Below the pieces are notes generated by a model. That model was not told where the DNA came from, did not search any database, and worked only from the letters and a program-made list of their open reading frames with translations. From Rothia aerolata (GTDB lineage Bacteria > Actinomycetota > Actinomycetes > Actinomycetales > Micrococcaceae), in the NCBI RefSeq assembly GCF_014635585.1, contig NZ_BMDC01000003.1:62001-126000 (forward strand): a stretch of DNA of 64,000 nt, given 5' to 3'. Position numbers and translations under genes: made by a program. This document shows positions 52,726-60,415 of this stretch, in pieces (the stretch's first letter is position 1; each line of letters starts with the position of its first letter).

Positions 52726-53035
52726 ATCGATGTGGCTTTTAGTGATGTTTGACTTGCCTGTGAAGAGCAAAGAGCAGAGGACGAGGGCAAATCAATACAG
52801 GAACTTGCTGAAAGATCGTGGGTTTGACATGGTGCAACTTAGTGTCTATTGCAAGTATTATCTGAACGGTAACTCATCTGAGCGAGATATTGGAATCTTG
52901 AAGCAGAACGTTCCAGTAAACGGCTACGTGCGTGTATTGAAAGTAGCTGATCAACAGTGGGCTTCTACCTTGTTATTTAAAGGTCCACGGCAAAAGAAAG
53001 CTGAAGCGCCTCCGGAGCAACTGACTATTTTTTGA
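52718..53035 (+). CDS. cas2: Cas2, type II
   Basis: Structural partner of Cas1 in spacer acquisition. From ATG 52718 the protein has 105 residues: WLLVMFDLPVKSKEQRTRAN at the start (the conserved Asp in FDLP), then DMVQLSVYCKYYLN, and a Lys/Glu/Pro-rich tail ending QLTIF. The start at 52718 overlaps the cas1 end by eight bases; a longer frame from 52682 would overlap by 44 and adds residues unlike Cas2. ATG 52730 is another option. Confidence 0.94.
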   Translation: MAKSMWLLVMFDLPVKSKEQRTRANQYRNLLKDRGFDMVQLSVYCKYYLNGNSSERDIGILKQNVPVNGYVRVLKVADQQWASTLLFKGPRQKKAEAPPEQLTIF

Positions 53036-53039
53036 ATTT

Positions 53040-53145
53040 GATAAAACATAACCCCACACGTGCTATGCACGCATGGGGTTGATAAATCACATACTTTCGT
53101 ATGCTTGTTAGGAATCTTCACCTCTGATAAATCCTAAAGAAAAAT
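53040..53145 (-). ncRNA. tracrRNA, antisense to the cas operon
   Basis: Read on the minus strand. The anti-repeat at 53128-53107 (ATCAGAGGTGAAGATTCC, then TAAC) complements the CRISPR repeat over 22 positions with one GU wobble. The nexus hairpin follows directly: GCATAC, GAAA tetraloop, GTATGT (53104-53089). Next is GATTTATC and a 14-bp terminator hairpin (53080-53050) of AACCCCATGCGTGC, loop ATA and complement with two wobbles, then ATGTTTT. The order matches tracrRNAs of actinobacterial II-C systems such as Corynebacterium diphtheriae. The 5' end is uncertain; TAGATT near 53149 may be its -10. Confidence 0.88.
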
Positions 53146-53161
53146 CTATCAGATTTTTCTT
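53137..53161. repeat. AT-rich palindrome beside the tracrRNA 5' end
   Basis: AAGAAAAATCT, loop ATC, AGATTTTTCTT: a perfect 11-bp stem. On the plus strand it could end the cas9-cas1-cas2 transcript; on the minus strand it overlaps the likely tracrRNA promoter or 5' end. Confidence 0.6.
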
Positions 53162-53262
53162 CGAGATGCATAAATCGTTATGTTGGACACGTAGGAAATT
53201 CATTTTTTCTGTTGAAAAAGTCGGAAAAAGATGCTTCTCACTAGGTGTTTTATGTAGTTATT

Positions 53263-53746
53263 TAAGTCTACCTGGGATCAGAGGTGAAGATTCCCAACTT
53301 CGGCCCTAATCATGATGTTGCGCCGGTAAGTCTACCTGGGATCAGAGGTGAAGATTCCCAACCTCATTTTGGCATAGCGTGTCGCCTGATTAAGTCTACC
53401 TGGGATCAGAGGTGAAGATTCCCAACTGCTCACTGATGATGGAGTGAAGCACCTTAAGTCTACCTGGGATCAGAGGTGAAGATTCCCAACCCAGCTTTGA
53501 CCGTGTACCGGGCAATCTTAAGTCTACCTGGGATCAGAGGTGAAGATTCCCAACAGCGAGTGGCCCGCATGTTCCCTAAAGCTAAGTCTACCTGGGATCA
53601 GAGGTGAAGATTCCCAACTGCCGGGCTCTGTGGCGCCTGCCGGTGCTAAGTCTACCTGGGATCAGAGGTGAAGATTCCCAGCTGACGCTATCCTGGCTGC
53701 GTCAGCGGACTATAAGCCTATCTGGATTGAAAATGGAACTTTCATG
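53263..53746 (-). CRISPR. Type II-C CRISPR array, 7 repeats plus a degenerate terminal repeat
   Basis: Repeats of 36 bp begin at 53263, 53327, 53391, 53455, 53519, 53583 and 53647; spacers are all 28 bp. On the plus strand the repeat starts TAAGTCTACCTGGGATCAGA and ends GGTGAAGATTCCCAAC. Repeat 7 has one change (A to G at 53681). A decayed eighth copy at about 53713-53746 keeps TAAG.CTA.CTGG. The tracrRNA orientation implies crRNAs are read from the minus strand, so each repeat begins GTTGGGAATCTTCACC and ends GGTAGACTTA. TAGACT near the repeat end could be a -10 for promoters inside repeats, as known in Neisseria II-C arrays. The decayed end is far from cas2, so new spacers probably enter next to cas2. 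Confidence 0.97.
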
Positions 53747-53803
53747 GGTGGTTGGTTCTGGGCGTTTACTCGCCTGTATCTATCGTAGTTTTAATAACTG
53801 TAA

Positions 53804-53809
53804 TACAAT
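53804..53809 (+). promoter_or_regulatory. -10 box, leaderless toxin-antitoxin transcript
   Basis: TACAAT lies six bases before the ATG at 53816, with no ribosome-binding site. Confidence 0.45.
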
Positions 53810-53815
53810 TAAGAA

Positions 53816-54004
53816 ATGGAAATAGTCATCGCAGCTTCCGCCCTCAAACACGGGATCACTCGTGATGAGATTTTTGAAGCACTGGAGAACCACATCTATG
53901 TGATTGACAACTTCGATGAGTCCAGAATTCAAGGTTTACCTTCCCCTACTCTGCATATCGGGAAAACCTATCTTCGAGCAACGACAGCACTGAATGAGAG
54001 GTGA
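53816..54004 (+). CDS. Small toxin-like protein (BrnT/DUF4258-like)
   Basis: A 62-residue protein: EIVIAASALKHGITRDEIFE, then ALENHIYVIDN, and HIGKTYLRATTALNER at the end. The opening xSAxKHGxxxxEIxxAxxN pattern resembles small actinobacterial toxins of RelE/BrnT-like type, which are mRNA endonucleases. It is shorter than usual (about 80-90) and lacks the final strand, so it may be truncated. Its stop overlaps the next gene's GTG by four bases, the layout of a toxin-antitoxin operon. The function is inferred. Confidence 0.6.
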   Translation: MEIVIAASALKHGITRDEIFEALENHIYVIDNFDESRIQGLPSPTLHIGKTYLRATTALNER

Positions 54005-54345
54005 GCAAAGTGGAACAGAAAATGACTCCCCAAGACATTGAAGAGCTCAGCGAGAAAATGGCGGATTGGGCTGAATCTGATGACTTTTTTGAGGCATTTA
54101 AAGGTGCCCGGGTAAGAGCTAGAGATGAGAAAACTGTTGAGGAGATGAATAGACTTCTGGAAACTATCAGGCCGGGGCGTCCAGCTCATCAAGTTGAACA
54201 GAACCGAGCAGGAGCTTCTCCGACTGTGCAGTTTCGCATTCCGCCAGAAATCGAAGAGCTTCTTGAAAGGCGTGCCGCAAAAGAAGATAAAAGCAAAAGC
54301 GAGGTTGCCCGCCAGGCGCTCATTCAGTATCTTGCCACTGCCTAG
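54001..54345 (+). CDS. Ribbon-helix-helix antitoxin-like protein
   Basis: A 114-residue protein. The C-terminal 45 residues are a ribbon-helix-helix DNA-binding domain: PTVQFRIPPEIEELLERRAA followed by KEDKSKSEVARQALIQYL. Residues 1-65 are acidic and helical (MTPQDIEELSEKMADWAES), the likely toxin-neutralising part. It starts at GTG 54001, inside the end of the toxin-like gene, so translation is coupled. It probably represses its own promoter. The pair lies directly beyond the CRISPR array. Confidence 0.75.
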   Translation: MSKVEQKMTPQDIEELSEKMADWAESDDFFEAFKGARVRARDEKTVEEMNRLLETIRPGRPAHQVEQNRAGASPTVQFRIPPEIEELLERRAAKEDKSKSEVARQALIQYLATA

Positions 54346-54537
54346 AATGTTCGCCTATCCTACACTGTGTAGAAAATTTACTTGTAAAGTTAAAATGCTT
54401 GACTCATCAAGTAAATATGGCTTAGTGTTGGATGTAGGGTTTCATGAAGTGCTGAAGTTCCCCCTAAGTTTCAGCACAATCTAGATTTATATAGATTCCC
54501 CCATATATATGAATCCCCCGTTTCCGCACAGGAAACC

Positions 54538-54571
54538 CAGCGGGCCCCGGCACAGTTGCCGGGGCCCGCTG
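54538..54571. terminator. GC-rich hairpin after the siderophore permease operon
   Basis: CAGCGGGCCCCGGC and its perfect complement (14 bp) around ACAGTT. It lies 30 bases after the stop of the minus-strand permease operon. A following T-run is lacking, so intrinsic termination would be weak. The AT-rich bases 54346-54535 hold GTGCTGAA/TTCAGCAC pairing and nothing else recognised. Confidence 0.5.
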
Positions 54572-54601
54572 TGGTTAAGGCACCACTCGCGCAAAAGTGA
54601 G

Positions 54602-55639
54602 TTATCCCTTTCTCACAATAATCCACAGCAGATAGGCTCCGCCCAGCGCCCCAGTCACCAGACCAACCGGAATCTGGAATGGCGCCAGCGCATGCCCTGC
54701 TACATAATCAGCGGCAACTAGCAGAAGCGCACCGGTGAGAACTGACTGCCAAAGCGCAGCTCCGGGTGTTCTCCATACTCGGTGGGATAGTTGCGGGGCA
54801 ATGAGTGCTACAAAACCAATGGGTCCTGCCAGTGAAATGGAAAGTGCGGTCAGCAGCACTGCGCCGGTCATCAAAATTCGAGTGGCAGCCTGCACCGGGA
54901 GCCCCAGGCCGGCCGCTAAATCCTCCCCGAGCTCTAAAACCCTCAGCATGCGTGAGAAGCAGAGCGCCAGGGGTACCGCAAGGCAGATAAGAACGGCGGG
55001 TAGCCACACGGAATTCCAGGTGAGCGCATTAAGAGAACCATAAAGCCAGGTCTTAGCAGATTCAGCCTGCTCTAAGTCCGCGCGGGTTAAAAGGAAATCG
55101 TTGAAGGCTGAGAGCATGGCCCCCACTGCAATGCCCACGAGTACCAGTTTGTGCCCCGCTGAAGAGGTTCCGCTTCGTGCAGAGAGCAGGAGAACCAGCG
55201 CGGCGGTCAGAAATCCGCCCGCTATAGCTCCCAACCCTGTTCCAATTCCCCCGCCTGTAGCGGCGGTTTCGGCATCTGCGCCAGCCTGGGTCAGCACCAA
55301 AACCACAAGCAGGGCCCCGGTAGCAGAACCGGTGGTGAATCCAATAATGTCTGGGGAGCCGAGCGGGTTACGGGAGACCGATTGAAAAATCGCGCCCGCT
55401 AAACCGAGGGAAGCACCTACCGCCAGTGCTGCCACCAGTCGTGGCAGGCGTTGATTGAGAACGATGTATCGATCGAGCCCTTCGCCGCCACCGGCAAGTA
55501 CCTGCCAGACTCCGGCGGGGGTGATTTCGTAGGTTCCGAAAATTAAGGTGATGAGTGAGAGAGCAATGAGAAGGACGAGCGCTAGGCTCGTTATTGTGCG
55601 CGGGCTGCGGTAGGTGCCGGGTAGGGGAGTGCGGGTCAT
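54602..55639 (-). CDS. FecCD-type siderophore ABC permease
   Basis: A 345-residue permease with about ten membrane helices. FecCD signatures: RLPRLVAALAVGASLGLAGA near residues 64-83, SRNPLGSPDIIGFTTGSATG near 90-109, and PIGFVALIAPQLSHRVWRTP near 270-289. With the adjacent permease and the divergent binding protein it imports an iron-siderophore. It overlaps the upstream permease gene by four bases. No ATPase gene follows, although the pair needs one. Confidence 0.9.
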   Translation of the reverse strand: MTRTPLPGTYRSPRTITSLALVLLIALSLITLIFGTYEITPAGVWQVLAGGGEGLDRYIVLNQRLPRLVAALAVGASLGLAGAIFQSVSRNPLGSPDIIGFTTGSATGALLVVLVLTQAGADAETAATGGGIGTGLGAIAGGFLTAALVLLLSARSGTSSAGHKLVLVGIAVGAMLSAFNDFLLTRADLEQAESAKTWLYGSLNALTWNSVWLPAVLICLAVPLALCFSRMLRVLELGEDLAAGLGLPVQAATRILMTGAVLLTALSISLAGPIGFVALIAPQLSHRVWRTPGAALWQSVLTGALLLVAADYVAGHALAPFQIPVGLVTGALGGAYLLWIIVRKG

Positions 55640-56688
55640 TGGTCCTTCCCCTCGGAGCGAGAAATTCTCTTGATTTTTCGTGCCCTGTGTGCGCCTGCTG
55701 AGTCAAGTCGGAGAACTAGGGCCAAGAGAAGTGGTGCTCCAATAAAAGCGGTTACGATTCCTGCTTCAACCTCTGAGGGAATGGCAATCACTCTACCCAC
55801 AATATCTGCGGTAAGTACCAGAATGGGGCCACCAATCACAGAGAGTGGAAGCAGGCGAGAAAGCGAAACTCCTACGAGAAGCCGTAGCACATGCGGCACT
55901 ACCAAACCCACAAAAGAAAGCGGCCCTGCAATAGCCGTGGCGGTTCCGCACAGTAGCGTAATTGAGAGTAGAGTGCCCGCCTGCACTAGCGGAACGGGCA
56001 CGCCCAGCCCAGCGGCGGCGTCCTGCCCTAAGGCCAGTGCACCGAGGGGACGAATCAGCACAAACCCCAGTATCAGCCCCGCCAGCAGAAGCGGGGTAGA
56101 GGTGAGGACTACGGAGAGTTCTCTGCTCTCAAAGCCACCGACCACCCAGAAACGGTAGGAATCGAAGGCGCGAGAATTAAACATGGTAATAATTCCGGTG
56201 ACTGCCGAGAGGCAGGCATTGAGGGCAATGCCTGCCAGTAAAAGGCGGGCAATGGATTCGCCTTTACCCGTGGCGCCAATGTAGAACACGGCGGTGGCGG
56301 CAAGTCCGGCGCCGAAAAGGGCCATCCACATTTGCCCGCTTGCATCGGTAATCCCCAGGGCGGCAATGCCGCTCACCACGAAAACCGCAGCACCAGAGTT
56401 GACCCCGAGTAGGCCCGGCTCTGCCAAGGGGTTGCGGGTTAATGACTGCATAAGAATACCCGCAACTGCCAGTGCAACTCCCACGGCGATAGCAGCAAGA
56501 GTGCGCGGAATGCGCAGTTGCCACACGATAATCGATGCGCTGCCGCTACCCGGTGTAAAAAGTCCGCTCAGGGCATCAATCGGGGAAATCATACGGGACC
56601 CCACCATGAGTGACAGAATAATCAGTGCCGCCAAAACAAGTAGTCCGGTGGTCAAAACCAGGGACGAGCGCGGCGCGTGGGAAATCAT
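55636..56688 (-). CDS. FecCD-type siderophore ABC permease
   Basis: A 350-residue permease, first gene of the minus-strand pair: QLRIPRTLAAIAVGVALAVA near 57-76, LTRNPLAEPGLLGVNSGAAV near 84-103, and GPLSFVGLVVPHVLRLLVGV near 260-279, with about ten membrane helices. It forms a heterodimer channel with the next gene. It is divergent from the binding protein, and the 88-base gap holds a DtxR-like site, so iron limitation probably induces both directions. Confidence 0.9.
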   Translation of the reverse strand: MISHAPRSSLVLTTGLLVLAALIILSLMVGSRMISPIDALSGLFTPGSGSASIIVWQLRIPRTLAAIAVGVALAVAGILMQSLTRNPLAEPGLLGVNSGAAVFVVSGIAALGITDASGQMWMALFGAGLAATAVFYIGATGKGESIARLLLAGIALNACLSAVTGIITMFNSRAFDSYRFWVVGGFESRELSVVLTSTPLLLAGLILGFVLIRPLGALALGQDAAAGLGVPVPLVQAGTLLSITLLCGTATAIAGPLSFVGLVVPHVLRLLVGVSLSRLLPLSVIGGPILVLTADIVGRVIAIPSEVEAGIVTAFIGAPLLLALVLRLDSAGAHRARKIKRISRSEGKDQ

Positions 56689-56746
56689 TGAACCTTCTGA
56701 GAGCTAATCAAGGCAGAGTGCTACCACAATAGTAATAAAGAGCTGG

Positions 56747-56775
56747 CTAACCTCAAAGTTAGGGTAGCCTATATA
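56747..56775. promoter_or_regulatory. DtxR/IdeR-like iron box and overlapping -10
   Basis: TTAGGGTAGCCTATATAA at 56759-56776 resembles the DtxR/IdeR consensus (TTAGGTTAGSCTAACCTAA) in its left half. The neighbouring GGCTAACCT at 56745 adds an inverted half. TATAAA at 56772-56777 may be the -10 of the binding-protein gene. Iron-bound DtxR there would block transcription. Confidence 0.55.
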
Positions 56776-56776
56776 A

Positions 56777-57808
56777 ATGCACGCTAATAAAAATGTAATA
56801 CCAGCTCAGATGTCCCGCCGAGCTTTTGGAGGACTGGCGGTTACGGGTCTCGGCGCCCTCTTGCTGACCGCCTGCGGATCTTCCACCGAATCCGAGAGCA
56901 GCTCCGGCTCATCGGCATCGGCCGCCCCAGCGCCGTCCACGCTCCCCGACGGCATGGGAACTGACGCCGCTTCGGGCGAATTTCCGCGCACCGTTAAGCA
57001 CTTTCGCGGCGAAACCACCATTGACGCTAAGCCCGAGAAAGTCGTGGTGATTGCCACCGGCCAGCTTGACGATGTTCTCGCTCTGGGGGTTGTGCCCATC
57101 GCCGCGGCAGCCGCAAAGGACGCCGACATTGTGCCCCAGTACCTGCGCGATGCCTACCCCGATTTTGACCTTGGCAAAATTGAGGCGGTCGGAACTCGCA
57201 ACGCCCCCGATACCGAAGCGATTGCCAACCTCAAACCCGATTTGATTCTTCTCAACAATACCCAAGACGATGAATCGATTTACGAAGCTCTCTCTGCTAT
57301 CGCACCCATTGTGGTAACCGAGGGAACCGGCGTGAACTGGAAGCAGGATTTCCAGTTGCTCGCCGCCGGTGTGGGCGATACTGACGCCGCCGCGAAGGCT
57401 CTGCAGGAATATCAGGATGACGCCGCAAGCCTGGGCGAAGCAGCCGATGATTCCACTACCTTCTCTTTCCTGCGCCAAAATTCAGGCCGTACCCGCATTT
57501 GGGGAGTTTCTTCTTTTGTGGGCTCGATTTGTGAAGATGCGAGACTCGCCCGCCCCGAGCCTCAGCAGATTGATAAGACTTCGGTGGATATATCGGCTGA
57601 GCAGTTGGATCAGGCCAATGGAGACTGGCTCTTCTATAGCGTGCAGGGCGGCGATACCTCAGCGCTGACTTCTGAAGCACTGTGGGAGACTCTGGAACCG
57701 GTGGCCAATAACCGGGCGGTTGAGGTTGATGACGAAATGTTCTTCATTAACGCCGGCATTACCGCAGCTCGGGGTGTGGTTGAGGCAATCAGGGAGAAAA
57801 TAGGCTAG
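56777..57808 (+). CDS. Siderophore-binding lipoprotein (FepB/FecB type)
   Basis: A 343-residue substrate-binding protein. The signal has SRRAFGGLAVTGLGALLLTAC with lipobox LTAC, so it is exported and lipid-anchored. A Ser/Ala/Pro linker follows. The mature domain has TIDAKPEKVVVIATGQLDDVLALGVVPIAA and LKPDLILLNNTQDDESIYEALSAIAPIV, typical of class III binding proteins. ATG 56810 (MSRRAFGG) is an alternative start that fits the -10 better. Divergent from the FecCD permeases, it delivers iron-siderophore to them. Confidence 0.9.
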   Translation: MHANKNVIPAQMSRRAFGGLAVTGLGALLLTACGSSTESESSSGSSASAAPAPSTLPDGMGTDAASGEFPRTVKHFRGETTIDAKPEKVVVIATGQLDDVLALGVVPIAAAAAKDADIVPQYLRDAYPDFDLGKIEAVGTRNAPDTEAIANLKPDLILLNNTQDDESIYEALSAIAPIVVTEGTGVNWKQDFQLLAAGVGDTDAAAKALQEYQDDAASLGEAADDSTTFSFLRQNSGRTRIWGVSSFVGSICEDARLARPEPQQIDKTSVDISAEQLDQANGDWLFYSVQGGDTSALTSEALWETLEPVANNRAVEVDDEMFFINAGITAARGVVEAIREKIG

Positions 57809-57828
57809 CTTCTAAATCGGTGCCGAGA

Positions 57829-57875
57829 GGTGGATTTTAGGCTTAAAATTGCGGGATTTAAGCCTAAAATCCACC
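57829..57875. repeat. Hairpin D1, 19-bp stem
   Basis: GGTGGATTTTAGGCTTAAA (57829-57847) pairs perfectly with 57857-57875. The same stem occurs at 62667-62713 with two loop changes. It lies between the binding-protein stop and the osmoprotectant operon. Confidence 0.9.
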
Positions 57876-57950
57876 GCTCGCGCAGAAACCGCAAATCTAA
57901 AAGTGCTACGGTTGCTTAGGAAACTTACTTACTATTTCTAAGGACCCCTC

Positions 57951-59075
57951 ATGGACAGTCTCGTGCAAGAAAATGGGGACTCACAAGCTAGCCAAGCAGA
58001 CCGACAGAAAGATCGCTCAGAAACCGGGGCTGCTATCGAATTCCGGTCGGTCACGAAAAAATACGGTTCCCACACCGTGGTGGAGAACCTCAGCCTGACC
58101 ATTCCCAGCGGCAAAATCACCGTATTTGTGGGGCCCTCGGGCTGCGGCAAAACCACCTCGCTGCGCATGATTAACCGCATGGTGGAGCACACCTCCGGCG
58201 AAATTCTAGTCAAGGGGCAGCCCAATACGGAAAGTTCCCCGCACGAGCTCCGTCGCAGTATCGGCTACGTGCTCCAGCAGGCGGGGCTGATGCCGCACAG
58301 GAAAATCATCGACAACATTGCCACGGTTCCCTACCTGAAAAATGTGCCCAAGAAGCAGGCGCGGGCACAGGCAAAAGAACTGATGAAAACGGTGGGGCTC
58401 AGCGAAGACCTTGCCAATCGTTACCCCGCCCAGCTCAGTGGCGGCCAGGCCCAGCGGGTGGGTGTTGCCCGCGCCCTGGCCTCGGAGTCAGACATCATTC
58501 TCATGGACGAGCCTTTCTCAGCCGTTGACCCCGTGGTGAGGGCAGATTTGCAGCAGGAAATCCTGAGGCTGCAAGAGAAGTTCCACCGCACCATTATCTT
58601 TGTTACCCACGATATAGATGAAGCAATCCAGCTGGGCGACTACATTGCCGTTTTCGCCACCGGTGGCCGCCTAGCGCAGTTCGGAACGCCGGAGGAAATT
58701 CTGCGCGAACCCGCTGATGACTTTGTTTCGGGCTTTGTGGGCCGTGACCGCGGTATGCGCCGGCTGACCTTTGCCTCGGCGCAGAACCTGCCCATTCATC
58801 CGCTGGAAGCTCAGGATACTCCCTGGCAAAAGTGGCAGCTCAAGATCAAAGACGGTATGCCCGCCGGCTGGGAAACCGAGGGCCGCACCATTCCCGGTGG
58901 CTCCCTCTTTGTGGAGGGCGGTACCCTGCGCGATGCTTTGGACTCGGTGCTCTCCTCGCCCTCGGGCTGGGGCGTGGTCGTTGATAGGCAAGGTAAAGCC
59001 ATTGGTCTGCTCAACTCCGACGATGTTCTCGATGCCACCGAAGAAGAACGCTACCGCCGCTACGGGGTTGCCTAG
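57951..59075 (+). CDS. Osmoprotectant ABC importer ATPase (OpuCA/ProV type)
   Basis: A 374-residue ATPase. Walker A GPSGCGKTTS lies near residue 62, the Q-loop is GYVLQQAGLMPHRKIIDNIA, the signature LSGGQAQRVGVARALAS near 163, and Walker B IILMDEPFSAVDP. The C-terminal region after about 270 resembles the CBS portion of OpuCA but is reduced to one clear repeat. It energises uptake of glycine betaine, choline or carnitine. First gene of a four-gene operon; its stop abuts the next start. Confidence 0.9.
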   Translation: MDSLVQENGDSQASQADRQKDRSETGAAIEFRSVTKKYGSHTVVENLSLTIPSGKITVFVGPSGCGKTTSLRMINRMVEHTSGEILVKGQPNTESSPHELRRSIGYVLQQAGLMPHRKIIDNIATVPYLKNVPKKQARAQAKELMKTVGLSEDLANRYPAQLSGGQAQRVGVARALASESDIILMDEPFSAVDPVVRADLQQEILRLQEKFHRTIIFVTHDIDEAIQLGDYIAVFATGGRLAQFGTPEEILREPADDFVSGFVGRDRGMRRLTFASAQNLPIHPLEAQDTPWQKWQLKIKDGMPAGWETEGRTIPGGSLFVEGGTLRDALDSVLSSPSGWGVVVDRQGKAIGLLNSDDVLDATEEERYRRYGVA

Positions 59076-59750
59076 ATGAACTGGTTTCTCAATAACACCG
59101 AATACGTGGGGCAACTGACCCTGCTACACCTGCTCCAGTCGGTGATTCCGGTGATTGCCGGTACGCTCATTGCCCTGCCCCTCGCGCGCTTAGCTGTAGG
59201 ACGACGTCGTGACGGCCGCTCCACCGCGGTCGCCACGGGCGCGGGGAAGGCGCGCCGCGGCGTCGTCGTCAATTCGGCGGCTCTGCTCTACACGGTACCC
59301 TCGCTGGCGCTCTTTGTGCTGATGCCGGTGGTGCTGGGTACTTCGATTACCTCCCTGCTGAACGTTTACGTGGCGCTGACCCTCTACGTGGTGGCGATGA
59401 TGACCCGCTCCGCCGTAGACGCCTTCGATTCGGTATCGCCGGTGACTCTTGAGGCCGCCACCGCCATGGGCTACCGCCCCACCCGCCGCTTCTGGGCGGT
59501 TGAGATGCCTCTGGCAGTGCCTGTGATGCTGGCGGGCCTGCGAGTGGCGCTGGTGTCTAACATTTCAATGGTTTCGGTAGGCGCGGTGATTGGAATTCAG
59601 TCTCTGGGCACCCTCTTTACCGACGGTCTGCGCCGCGACCTTCCCGCCGAAATCATAGTGGGCATCGTGGGTATCGTTCTGCTGGCCCTGGTGCTTGACC
59701 GCCTGTTAGCCCTGGTAGGCAAAGCCCTAACCCGCTGGAGGGCAGCATGA
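59076..59750 (+). CDS. Osmoprotectant ABC importer permease (OpuCB type)
   Basis: A 224-residue permease with about five or six membrane helices. The EAA loop is SPVTLEAATAMGYRPTRRFW, then AVEMPLAVPVM near residues 125-155. It starts immediately after the ATPase stop and overlaps the next permease by four bases. An Arg/Ala-rich insertion after the first helices (VGRRRDGRSTAVATGAGKAR) is unusual for the family. Confidence 0.88.
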   Translation: MNWFLNNTEYVGQLTLLHLLQSVIPVIAGTLIALPLARLAVGRRRDGRSTAVATGAGKARRGVVVNSAALLYTVPSLALFVLMPVVLGTSITSLLNVYVALTLYVVAMMTRSAVDAFDSVSPVTLEAATAMGYRPTRRFWAVEMPLAVPVMLAGLRVALVSNISMVSVGAVIGIQSLGTLFTDGLRRDLPAEIIVGIVGIVLLALVLDRLLALVGKALTRWRAA

Positions 59751-60415
59751 ATATCTTTGAGAAAACCTGGCTCTTCTTCACTCAGGACGGCGCCTGGGCG
59801 GGCACCGGCGGTATCTGGCAGCGGGTTGCCGAGCACCTGGGCTACAGCGGGCTGATTCTAATCTGCGCGGCAGTGATTGCGGTGCCGATTGGTCTGCTGG
59901 TGGGCCACACCGGTAGGGGAGAAAACGCGGTGGTGGCGGTGACCGGTGCCCTGCGCTCGCTGCCCACCCTGGGTTTGCTGACCCTCTTTGCCCTTTGGCT
60001 TGGGCTGGGGCTTACCGCTCCGGTGCTGGCGCTGGTAATCCTGGCAATTTCACCCCTGCTTGCCGGGGTCTATTCGGGCATAGCTGCGGTGGATCGTGTG
60101 ACCGTAGACGCCGCCCGCGCCCAGGGCATGACAGAATCTCAGATTCTTTTCCGGGTGGAACTACCGCTGGCACTACCCCTGATTTTTGGCGGCATTCGTA
60201 ACGCTGCCCTGCAGGTGATTGCCACCGTCACTATCATGGCCTACATCAACCTGGGCGGGCTGGGCCGCTACCTTATCGACGGCTTGGCAGTGCGGGACTA
60301 CCCCCGCATGGTCGCCTCGGTGATTCTGGTGGCAGCGCTGGCGCTGATTGTTGATTTGATTCTTTCTCTGATTCAGCGGGCAGTTACACCCGCAACCTCC
60401 AAGGAGCTCTCATGA
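59747..60415 (+). CDS. Osmoprotectant ABC importer permease (OpuCD type)
   Basis: A 222-residue permease, partner of the preceding gene, with about six membrane helices: LRSLPTLGLLTLFALWLGLG near 66-85, and the EAA segment DRVTVDAARAQGMTESQILF, RVELPLALPLI near 115-145. It overlaps both neighbours by four bases, indicating coupled translation of the importer. Confidence 0.88.
   Translation: MNIFEKTWLFFTQDGAWAGTGGIWQRVAEHLGYSGLILICAAVIAVPIGLLVGHTGRGENAVVAVTGALRSLPTLGLLTLFALWLGLGLTAPVLALVILAISPLLAGVYSGIAAVDRVTVDAARAQGMTESQILFRVELPLALPLIFGGIRNAALQVIATVTIMAYINLGGLGRYLIDGLAVRDYPRMVASVILVAALALIVDLILSLIQRAVTPATSKELS

Noticed and set aside
53181-53262. Possible classical CRISPR leader between tracrRNA and the first repeat
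   Set aside because: The stretch is AT-rich, but if crRNAs are read from the minus strand this is the downstream end of transcription. It may still guide spacer insertion, which cannot be told from sequence.
53491-53518. Spacer 4 shares 12 bases (GTGTACCGGGCA) with 14619-14630, suggesting self-targeting
   Set aside because: The match covers under half of the spacer and does not extend on either side, so chance is the simpler reading.
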